A stretch of DNA of 64,000 bases from Hirundichthys speculiger. Lineage: Eukaryota; Chordata; Actinopteri; Beloniformes; Exocoetidae. A program made the position numbers and the translations under genes. The notes beneath the pieces were generated by a model. The model was given only the letters and a program-made list of their open reading frames with translations, had not been told where the DNA came from and did not search any database. The DNA is taken from positions 992,001 through 1,056,000 of the forward strand of contig JAGFBZ010001584.1 of the NCBI GenBank assembly GCA_018398805.1, read 5' to 3'. Shown one piece after another: positions 14,301 to 26,300 of this stretch (the first letter of the stretch is position 1; each line of letters begins with the position of its first letter).

Positions 14301-17300
14301 AAAATAAAAAAAAAAATCAACATATGCCAAATAAATGATAAAATTATTAAAATGTATATCTGTATTAAAATCTGTCTGCAAATACAACATTAGAGAAGTG
14401 AAAACTGAATTTACCCTACACATGCTTTCTATTTTCCCTCCTTTATGTTTTTAACATTGCTGCGACAGTCTGCTCCTTAAATAGTCTGTAGTGCACATAA
14501 AACGTGTTTGCAATCAACATTTTCCAAAAGCCTATATAGACCAAAGTGCACATAAAAATAAGTGTGGCTCAAAGAAAGAAACATTTATTTAAAAAAAAAA
14601 CTCAGCAGACTGAGTGACTGATGTGAAAGAAAAGCATTGACATCATCTGCGGATTTCATATGTAAAACCAAAAATAACTTCCTTTCGAGCTGCATGTTTT
14701 CTTTTCCGTAGCTGTGTAAGTCTAGGGTTTCTTGTTCACCAAGATAGTGACACATATGTGTGGCTTCATCCCATAGAAACAGACAGCCACACTACTCACC
14801 AACAGATGCCTGATTAGTCAGAGTCATTAGCCCGGTTTCCATAGAGACAGCTACTTTTTTTTCACAATAAAACACCATCGGAAAAAGCCAGCCATGTGTT
14901 GGGGCTAGTTACAGACTTCTACACAAAGATGTACAGACTGAAGTCGGTGACAGAGACGGAAAAAAAAAACTGTGTTTTTTTGTCTGTCGTCACAGTTAAA
15001 TTCCCCTAAAAACTTCACACAGGGAATAATAGTTTCAACTCAGGACAACTATGGACGAGTCAGCTGAATACAAGGAGATCAGCTCCAAAAGAGATCATAT
15101 GACCAAAAGAGACCATATAATATCTTTAAAGTATTATTTTCCATGAAAACAGCATTGGTTCTCCCCGTAAAGCAATAAAACAAATGTATTTCATTACCCA
15201 GGTGGACACTGTTGCTGCTCAACTTCTGCAGGACCTTCTGTCAGCCAGTCTTCACCGCCTGTTAAAGAAGAAGAAAACTATCAGAAAGATCATACATGTT
15301 TCCAGTTGATCAAGGCTGATGTGCAGGGCAGCCACGTCTCTCTGCATCAGCTCCTTGTATTCACCCAGAGAGTCACGCAGCTCCACCTGTTCACAGGCTC
15401 TCATGTCATTACACCGATATCTCCCGCTGAGAATCCCGTCAGTTCTCATATTGGGGAGGTTTTGGGGTCAACTGTTAAGGAGTTTTAGGGATAAATGGAA
15501 TCTATGAATGATAAGATAATGTGCAGTAATATAATCAATCTGAAAATATTGGCCAGACCATTTAGACTTCTTCTTCTTCTTATTGTTTTAAAAGGTGACT
15601 GGTATAAACAGATTTTATGGACTCCCCTTTAGACTGGCAAGCTTATTCTTGTTCTGCTCTAACTGAATGCGATTGCAGAATATTTACTCTCCATGGTGAG
15701 GTTGAATAAGACCAAAACACACAACTGTGTGGTCCTGGATGGAACCATGTCCTCAATAATGACAGATGGCAGCAGGCCTCAATGGGAGCTTCCTTCTGTT
15801 ATCATTATCAAGGCTTCAAAGACTTGCAACAAACAAGCTTGTTCTCTGACGTTTTGTGAGTAAATCTTTAAAAATTTACATTTTCCTGAATTTATATTTC
15901 GTTAGATCTGCTCATTGTCCTCATTTAAACTTGTGGAGGTTGGTGATGAAGGCTGCATCCCAAATCATCCTGTATTCATTAATAGTGCACCATTAAATGA
16001 CTCGTGCAGTCGCTGTTTTCTAGTGCTGCCCAAATATGAGCGAGAACTATAATAGTCTATACAGTGCACTCAATCTATCCCACAGTTCAATTCAATTCAA
16101 TTCAATTTTATTTGTATAGCATCTGTTACAATGTCAATTGTCTCTAGGCACTTTACAGAGACCCAGAGCATGACTCCCGAGCAAATATCATTAACTGAAA
16201 ATATAATTTTGAAGGATAACGGCAATGCATCATGAAAAGGGTAAAACCAATCTGTTTTTTTTTTTTTATCAAACGCACTGAATAGGACTGACACAAATAA
16301 CACTAACAGTGCCTGAAAAGTCATTCTGATGAAGAGTTCACGTCATTGATTTCTACACAAAACTTAAATAATGCTGTGTATTGTGAGTAGGGGCTCATAT
16401 CAGACACAACAAAAGCCCCCCCCCCCAAGATCCCTCGTCTCACCCTGAACTGTTGGTAAAACTTGGCAGCTCCGCTGATTTAACAAGATATTCATCAATA
16501 AACACAGAAACACAACTCACAAACCAGAGGTAATTAGAAAGAGATGAAGTGTCAGTACTGTAATGAAAAAGGACAACTCAAATGAATTTGCTAACAAACT
16601 CAATAATGAGCCTGTGCTAGCAAGCACAGCACAACCTCAGGGGCTTTTGAAAACAACTTATTTTGAGTTGTTTGACTATATAGTGAAATTGTAAAGTGTT
16701 AGTTGTTAGATAGAAAATAGAGAATACATTTCTCTCTCATGGTAATTTAGCGTTAGCATCTGAGCATTTTTAGCATCATGTTGAACCAACCCTTCCATGA
16801 AGAATTGTACTTCCTCACATTCAACACCAGGATGTATGTTCCGTATTTCATACAGACTGATGGAAATTAAGTGGAAGGTAAGTGTTAAAGCTCCCGGAGA
16901 CTCAGTTCCTACATTTAAACATGTATTTGATATTTGATATTGATGTGAAACTATTTCTTAATCCATATTAAAGACCCAGAGACATGAGATTGATACTGCG
17001 TTGTGTCGATCACTGAGAGTGTGCTTTGAGTTAATTTTTGAAATTGTTCAACTAAAGCAAAAACATCTATAAAGTGTCCCATTAAAAGGGCAGAAAGTGT
17101 TCAAATAAACAATGAAGCTACTTTTCCATAGCCATTGCATATGCATAATGCATAATTACTATTACATATATATTTTCATAATATTGCCAAGAATATAAGT
17201 GTCTCTCCTCTTTCTGTCCTGCATCCTCTCTGTCCTACTTTCCTCCTCTTTTCTTTCTTTACCCGACTGGCCTTCAACAGGTAGGTCCCCCGTTATGAAC

Positions 17301-20300
17301 GAGGCCCTGCTCAAGAGTTTTTCCCTGCCACTGTTTGGCTTAAAAGGTTTGTTCTCCCACTGAGGGGATTTTTTTTTTGCCATTATTTCTTTAATCAGGA
17401 TTTAATAATATCAGTTTAGTTAATAACATTTGCTTGAAGGTCATACTCTGGGTCTCTGAAAGGCACCTAGAGACAATTTGTATTGTAACAGACACTATAG
17501 AAATATAGTTGAATTGAACTGAACATCTGTGAAATCACTAGAGACAGAGGAAGACAGCGGCGTTCTTGTGCTCTCAATCCACTCAAGTCTTTCCAGTGCT
17601 CTTTTTTAGGTTAAAAAAAAACAAAACAAAAAACAACACGTTTATGAGATGAGTAGAGCCAGAGGAAGAAGAAAAACTTCCTGTGCTTTCAGAAAAGTCA
17701 TTCCATTATTCTTTTGGTGCAAAAAATGAGCACAGCTCTGTGCAAAGGTGGAACACAGACACACTCCATAAATAGAGGGGGTGGGGGATCACAATGTTAT
17801 GCTAGATTTTGTACTGACAGCAAGTCAGCGTATGCAATAGAAACCATCTGGATACTGTTTTCATGGAGACAAAACAGCGGATGGACAACTTGTCCTTAAA
17901 TAACCCAAGTGATCACATATTTATTTTGTTTTGAAGTCTTAGACTTGAAATGAGAAAAATACCCTCCTCAGACTCGCCTAATTTACTATATTTGGTCCAT
18001 ATCAAATTACGTTTCTGAACCAGAATAAGACTCAAACCTGGTCAGCTTTTATGTATATTTACACATATAAGAAGTTTGTTTCCAGCAGATGGCAACTCTC
18101 CAGTAGTTTAGATGGAGACAAAAGCAGACACTTGACAAATTGTAGAAAATGTAAATATACAGACAAAACAATGCACGTTCTACATACTGCCATAGTATAT
18201 AAAGAGGACACATTGCAAGGAATGCACACTGCAGTAACAGTGATTTTGCTACATACAGACATACTATACACATAAAACAAGGAAAATATAAGAAGTGTAA
18301 GAAGTGTGAAGGGCAAAGATTGTACTGTATATAAGGTGCAATTAATGTGTTAGTACAACAGTGTATCAAGAGGGAGGAGAAACAGACACGTCTGTTATGG
18401 CTGTAGCGGAAAATAACTATTCCCATGACTAATTGTTCTTGTCAGTGTGACTCTACAGCATCTTCTAGCATGCAGTAACCAAAAAAGGCGACGTCTTGGC
18501 TATGACGCAATCTTTCATGATGCTCTCAGGCCGTGTCTTTATTCATGAGGCGTTCAGGTCTTGTGGATGGGTAGTGCTGATTTTACTATGCGAAGCAGCT
18601 TGTTGTGGTCCTGTATTGAGGCAGCACCAAACCAAACAGTGAAGGATGTGCACGTGACGGCTTCACTGATGACAGTGTAAAACTGGACCAACAAATTCTG
18701 TGGCAGGCCATATTTCCTCAGGCTCCTGAGAAAGTACAGCCTCTGTCATGCTTTTTTTTTTTTTTTTTTTGGAAGATAGTGCTCAAGTTCCACTTTAGAT
18801 CCTTCGAGACAGAAGTTCCCAGAAACCTGAAGGGCTCTACGTTTTCTTACAGGGCTGTTGAATATTTTGAAGCTGTTTCTACCGTACTGAACGTGTTCAG
18901 CTCCAGATTGTTTTAACTGCACAGAAGCACAAGCTGAACAACGTTCAAATGTCAAAAACATTTTTTTTATATTTTTGTCTTTAAGTCTGGAGCCCATGCC
19001 TAGCGTAATACTTTTACTACAAGGAGAAATACTGATTAGAGCTTTTTTAGATTATGGGATGACCCTGCAGTTTGTGGCTAAAAGTGTTGAGGATTGACCA
19101 GGAGACAACCTTATACAGTGATCACTTATTTTTCGCGGTTAATGGGGACCGGTGCCCCCCAGAAAAAATCAAAATCCTCGAACGGGAGCCGGAGCCCCCC
19201 GGGCCTAAATAATGTGTTTAAAATATGTTTAAAACCGCAAAAAAGTAGCGAGGCACTGCAGCGAAACAAGACAAAGGCTCAACTGTGGTCTTTCTGTTAC
19301 CTTCACAACCTCTGGTTTCTGAACTGTAGTAAAGAAACCGCTGGTATTGCGCTATTTCTGGCTCGTAATTAGCGGCTAACACGCTAACAACAACGAAAAG
19401 AAACAGTCCGGTTTTCTCTGCATGGAACGGAGCACTTTATTGTGGCACTACAGGAACTTGTAACATCACACACGTTGTATCACTCCACTTTTCATCTAAC
19501 CCTGTTTTTGTTCTGCCGTCCCACGACACACACACTCCATTACCCATAAGGCCATCTTATTAAAGGGGCCAGGCTGGCTCACAACATTTCTTCGCTGTGA
19601 GAGAACGCGCACAACATCCTGTAATGTTTCCGCGATTTTTTCTTGATTTTTTAATTATATATTTCCAAAAAATCTGCGAATAACTAAAACCACAGAACTT
19701 AAAACGCAAATTGGCAAGGGATCACTGTATTAATATTTCAGTAAAGTGGGAGCTAAAAACCAATCACCCAAATCTGTGGCAGTGCACATGAGCTGACAAT
19801 AGCCAGCTTGCTGAAAGATTTTTCCCACAGACAAGGTGACACCAGCCAGGAATCTGTGGGCCTTCTTGTCTAACTTTTAAAGAACTTACTCCCTCATTCA
19901 TCAGTCAGATCTGGTGCTGACTGGACATACTGTATGACAGAGGGACTGCTATCATGTTGGTGAGAGGGCTCCTCCTCACTGCCTCGATAGCAGCAGTGCG
20001 GTTTGGACCAAAGCCCTGTTTCAACAGACAGGTTGCTGTGATTTACAACCCCTGGAAAACAAAACTCCTCGGCATGTTGCACAACACGCATCCAGCTTCT
20101 GGGAAGATGAGGAGTTTTAGGTTTTTTCTGCTTCTTTTGATTTATTCGCAAAGGCCTCATTAAGAAAGCAGAATTATGTAACATGCAGAAATCCCTATAC
20201 TACTGCACAGATGTCAATAACACATAAAGAGTCTGGGTGACCGAAAAACCCCAGAACTATTTTTCCCCATATGGCTTTCATGTTAGGTGGGTAGGAAAAT

Positions 20301-23300
20301 AAGTTGGAGGAAGAAACACCCCACCCAGAGGAACGGATGCCCACATTCACCACCGCTGCCCCATAAATGGAATAGGGAACAAAAAACACACTGACGCTGC
20401 TGCCACGTTTAACCAGAGGGAAGGTCCGGCTGCAGAAAACATTCCTACATAGAAATGTGTCTGAAACAGGACAGGAAAAACTAGACAAAAATGAAGACTG
20501 TGAACAAATCACATGAAGTCTCAGGGGTTAACATTCACCTCGGTCTCTTTTACTAGCTGCTTGGTAACTCGACCCACATTCCCTGCTCCTCTAAATACTC
20601 CCGGTTTCGAGTTTCTGAAGGATTTGCTGTATAACTTCTAGCAGACTCCCAGCAAGTTTGTAGCTCCACAATGCCGGTTTGCATTTTTAATTGTTATTTT
20701 GGCATACAGACACCATAGAAAACAAGGGAAAGAATGTTCTGAATTTAACTTGAGTTGCCTTGTCTCATACTGATACAAGCATAGCACTGTTTTCATCATC
20801 TATGCAGATTTAAAAGAATCACTCAAAGAATAAGCATGAAGTTGAGAGCAGAAACATATAAACGAGCTGAAACCTGCATGTGGATTGCGTATCCTGTGAA
20901 TTACTCACAAACTGGATCAGAGATGACTGTGTATGTGAATGGCTAGTGTCCTTTTGTTTGTCTGCTTTTCATATCACAATCATGTGCACACAGGTTTTCC
21001 GACTTAAAGCACCGAATGATGACGTGGGTGATTATCTCACTATTATCTCACTATTCATCCCAACAATCTGTGTGTGTGTTTTTCCGTTGTTGCATCAACT
21101 ACATACTTATTTGACTTCCATGAAACTGGCAGGATTTTCTGAGGAAGTTCAGCGCTGATTTGGAGTCATTTGGGGGTGCAGTTACACCACCACGTACAAA
21201 TTTTCAGTAATGGAAAACAGATACAAATACAAAGCTCTGTGCTGTGGATGTGGAGGATTCTCCATCAATGCAGTGACAGAACCATCTTACTAAAAGTCTA
21301 TAATAATGAACTGGTGATGTTCCCGGCAGCTTGCTGTCAAGCACTGTTGCCTCACAGCCAGACGTTTACTGTTTTGAATCACCGCTGGGGCCTTTCTGTG
21401 TGCAGTCTGCATGTTCTCCTCGTGACTCCTGGTGGTTCTAAGTTGCTTGTGAGTATTTGTTTGTCTCTATGTTGCCTTACAATGGACTGGCGCCCTGTTC
21501 ATGGCGTATCCTGCCTGTTGCCCAAAGACAGCGGGAATACACTCCAGCAGATAACATAGATCCATCCATGTGGATAATGGATGGATGGTGATGTTCTAGC
21601 CTCTGCAGAACAATTACATTGCGCAGTCATGTTGTTACATTATATATCTGTCGTAAAGCATCACAGAGGAGGTTGTCTGAAGAGCTCTTGCACTGATTTG
21701 TGGCTAAAATGTAGGGATACACGATAACTGTTTTTTAAAACTGATACCGATAACAAATAACTTTCAGCTCCTAAAGGCTGATACTGATAACCGATAACAC
21801 ACACATATATACCTAAGATCATTACATCAATACTATGAACAAAACCAAAAGCAGTTTTGACTCTTTAAATGAACAGATATTTATTTTTTTCAATGAAAAA
21901 CTATTGGCAAGCATCTCAAACATTTTCATAAAGCTATCAAACAAACCTATTTGATATCTCACATCAACTTAAATAAGGTGCATTACTTACTAATATTAAA
22001 AAAAAGGCTCCTTGAATTGATGGAAATACATGCATCAAAATTACAAACTGAAAAAGTGTATTCCAGAAGTTTACAAAAAATAAATATACATAGAAAATTT
22101 ATGCACTGACAGAAGGCAGATTCAAACATTTCTATGTAAACAAATTGAAAAAGTGCATTCCTCAATGACAATAAAAAATGCACAGTGCATGATGTACTGA
22201 TGCAAGTTAGACTTGTCTGTGTAAATAAACTGAAAAAGTGCACTCCATAGTTACAAAAAATTACGTTTAAAGCATTTTGGCTTGTGGTTCCATTCAATTG
22301 AATGCCTTTACTTTAAGTAAATGAGGTTCAGTAGTTTTATTTTTATTTTTTTTTAATTTCATGGAAGCTTTAGATGAGAGAGATGATGGCGAGGAGCAGA
22401 GAGGAGAGGGGAGGGGAGACTTGGTGCTGGCTTGCTTATGTTAGCTCATGTTAGCTCACGTTAGCTCACGTTAATGCGATTTCAAAACTCCATGGAAGCG
22501 ATGGTTATGTTTCAGGTGGCTGGTTGGGTTTGACGTATTAAAGCTTGTGCTATTTTTCCCTCTGTCGCTTGGAGCATTTGTCACAAATAAGAACTATCTT
22601 CTTTTGAAACTTTAACGAAGTTCCATACAATCGGCACCATGTTTTTTTTCTTTTATTAGGCCACTGTGCCGCAAAGCTGCATTCAAGGTGTAACGTAAAT
22701 TCCTCCGTTCCCCCGTTTTCTAGTCGTTCTTTCGGCCTTATCTATTTTGCTATTTTTATATGTAACATGTGGGGAAAACACTGCGAATATCAATTAATGT
22801 CAGCAACTACCAAAATTATGACCGAGTTAACGAGTTGTTTTCTGGCATGAGGGGATATTCTTGATTTTCCTTACTGAGAAATCATTTTTCTGATTATGCC
22901 GACGTCACTTGAACATAACATTCACTGCCAGTCATTCAAGGCTCAGAGGGAGCGAGGCGCTGTTGTGCTGACAAAAATATATATGTTATCGGGGCTGTTT
23001 ATCATGATATCGGACTTATCGGGATGACGTCATAATTTCCTGTTATCGGCCCGATAGTTATCGGGTCAATAATTATCGCGCGCCCCTACGAAAATGTCAT
23101 GCAAACATTGCTGTTATATGCTGGGTGATACACATAAAACATGGATTTTATGAACTTACTAGAAAGCAATAATAAGAACCACATTAGCTGTTTTCACCCT
23201 CACCTATACTCCATGTCTTTGTAGAACAACACCAGCCCAGTTCACTCAGTAAGAATAAACAAAGCTCTGCCAACTTTACTCGCCAATGAGTGAAGAGAAT

Positions 23301-26300
23301 GAGAGAATAAAAAAGAATCACCAAATCGGTGACACCATTCTGGGATAAAGATCTACGGCCCAATTCATATGTAGAAAAATCTCAGGTTTCCCCAGCTGTT
23401 CAAGAGTTAAGAAGAGCTAATCAAATCACTTTACAGAAATAGCTCCACCTGTGCTCTAGAGGAAAGCTAAAGCTAAGGTAAAAGGCTCTGTAAGTGGAGC
23501 TTTTTTTTTTTTAGTCATATAAAAACTAATTTTTAATCCAATATAAGTCTTATTTTGTTATTTAATTGATAGTTAATAATTAATTGAACTGTCCCAACAT
23601 TTCCTTTTTTCTAAATTTCGATATATGTTGAAGACAGCTGGCTGTCTAAATAAAACACAGCCAGCTGTGCCAGCTTTTCATTTCACAAGTATTGCATCTA
23701 TATTAAGTCATGCCTGTCATGTCCTGCACTTCCTTCCCCATCTCTTCCGAAGTTGACAGAAATGGTAATATCCATGAGCCTTTTTGAAAAAACTAAAGCA
23801 AAGGTAAAAGACTATGGATGGCTTGTCTCGTACGTGTTACATGTGGTTTATGGGCTTCATATGCAGAAGCGGAAGCATCCAGCTTTTTACAACCCCAAAC
23901 CCAAAGACGTCAGAAATATCAAAAATACAGAACAAACACAAAAAGAAACAAAAACAGAGACAACAGATTTTTTACACTTCAAAAGAAATCAACAATTTTC
24001 TTCTTTTGTCATCTTAATTTAATTTGCTTATGAACAAAAGTTTGCATCCCTTTTTTCTGTTTTTTTTTTTTTTTTTGGAAAATATGATGAAAAAAACAAT
24101 GTGTCGTATGTCTTACCATTAGGCAAATACAACAACATTTGATTTTCATCACTGTGCCATTATTTATTCAACAAGACAGAATCCAAAAAGAAAAATATGT
24201 GGGCAACACTAAGTACCCCCATTATCCAGCAGCATATAGAGCCACTTTTAGTTATTATTTCTGAATCAGCTCATATAGTCGTTTTCAAAACTGGAAGTTC
24301 ATGTAACTTGCAAAAGCCCCACATGCAGCAGTAATGACCAGTTTTGACTGGTGTTGCCACCTAGAGAATACCACTTTCTGGGTACTCAGGTAGCCCCTAT
24401 TGTAGTCGAGCTTTAGCTGTTAGACAGATGCCCTCATATTTACATCTACATATCTACATACAGAGGAGTTCTTGTTTGACTTTATGGCTGCAATGTGCCC
24501 ATCACTACTCTACCGTCGTCATTTCTGCTGATTCTTTCTGGTCCTTCCCAACTGTGGTATTTGGAATCAATGCCAAACAACTCCACTTTAGTGACATCTT
24601 TTCTTATGAAATTCTTCTGAAAGTCTGAATCATGGCTGGTTCAGCTTTTTCATGGGAACGCTCCTAAACAAACCATACTTGCTCAGTCTCCTAATTGTGT
24701 TGTCACATGGCCTGAGGGCCACATTGTAGAATGTTGACCTTCCAGTTGTTTAGAAATGGTTTTCTCCAGACTGGTGCGCAACACTTGCTTAGTCTTGACA
24801 TAGTGTTTACATACCTGAATGTTCCAGACGAGCAAACTGCCAAAACATCTGCTTTTATAGAGGCCTGCACATCTGCTGATGATCAGTTCATCAAGGGCTG
24901 ATGATTAGCAGCACCCAGCTACAACTTACCCTTTTTACTGAATGGTTTCACTTCTGTCAGATAATGGCGCAGTGAGGTTGTACATGCATTTAAACATCTT
25001 GTTACTTTTAATAATGTTGTCATTAAAAGTTCAGCTTACCTGTGTCTTCAGAGCTCACTCTGATAGAAATCACTACAGCCAGGAGGATAACTAGAAAGCA
25101 CAGCAGCAGAACCTAAAATCCAGAGTAGAAAAGTTTCTTTAAGTCTGTGTAGTTAATACTTTAGTCATTAAAAATGGCTGAAAATAGTTCGATTGAACTC
25201 CAGTCTTCACTCAACAAGGGATGCAAACTCAAATGCTCTTCATTAATCATCAGAACAATAATTCTGTGTCTCGATATCAAACAGCGTAATCTTGGCATCC
25301 CTCCTTGAATTCTCAAAGCAATCTGGTCCCAGGAGACAGGCGGGATTCAGGGCGACTGGTCTGGAGAGGAGAAAATCGAGAGCCCGGATTAGGGTCACTG
25401 GGGTCCCACCCTGGAGCCAGGCGTCGGGGGAGTGGCTCCTCGGTGGGTACCTGGTGGCCACGCCTGCACCCATGGAGTCTGGCTGGTGCATCTCCACATC
25501 AAGAGGAGCCACCCTAGCCAGGTGGATTGGGCACCTGGCTTGGATGCCTGGGCGCCTCTTGGGGGAGGTGTTTTGTGGCAGATCCAGGACATGAGGCAGA
25601 TCCAGGACATGCTGGAGAGATCACATCTCCTGGTCTGTCCATAGGTACACCTTGCTTTTCCTCCTAGAAGAGCTGGAGGTGGTGGCTGGGGAGAGGGAGG
25701 ACTGCGCCTCTGGGCCCCCGTGACCCAAATCTGAATAAAAGGAAGTGAATGGATGGTTGGATGGATGGTATTCTGGGTGCAGTTAATCACCAACCAACAT
25801 GCTGCCAATCTTAAAACTTTATGTTGGTAGAAAAAAAAAGGGACAACTTCATCATATTTTAATGATATCGCGGCAAAAGTTAATTTTCCAGCTGCTGACG
25901 GTCCCGAAACGCTGTCAGCTTGATGGTTTTGAGCCCATAAACACACTGCAATAGACTTGTGGATCTTTTACAGAGGTCATAAATCACCTCTTTCAGTAAA
26001 TACAACAGAGTCTCTGCAGTAAATACACCCCATACTCATAGCAGCATCAGCTCCAGAAATGTCAGTGCTGGCTGTCTGGTTCACCACTTCAGTTCTGCTC
26101 TGACTAAGACATCTCAATAAAGAAAGATCATTATCAACTTCTGTACAGATGTTTAGATGGCTTTAGTGAATCTTGTACTTTTCTTTCAGCGCAGCTATGA
26201 GGTTAACCCGAATCTCTCTCTCTCTCTCTCCAGTAAAACTACACTTACTCAGTTGACTATATGAACATTAGCTCACTGTCAATCCTGTTTTTTCTAATCT

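Larger units (their letters stand above)
15259..25039 (-). other. ENPP intron 2 (9.8 kb, SMB exons not found)
   Basis: In ENPP1-3 the SMB exons lie between the anchor exon and the exon equivalent to 15258-15198. I looked on the minus strand for the Gly-(Asp/Asn)-Cys-Cys signature of SMB domains and found none. The intron instead carries retroposon tails, a LINE end, a Tigger miniature element, a hAT element and dispersed repeats. Confidence 0.6.

Noticed and set aside
18049..18426. 125-codon open frame on the minus strand
   Set aside because: Lies in the probable 3' UTR of a LINE; hydrophobic low-complexity peptide without homology I can recognise.
21170..21559. 129-codon open frame on the plus strand
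   Set aside because: More than half lies in an abundant fish repeat.
25395..25946. 183-codon open frame on the minus strand
   Set aside because: Antisense to a GC-rich LINE fragment; the low-complexity Pro/Ser content reflects that repeat.
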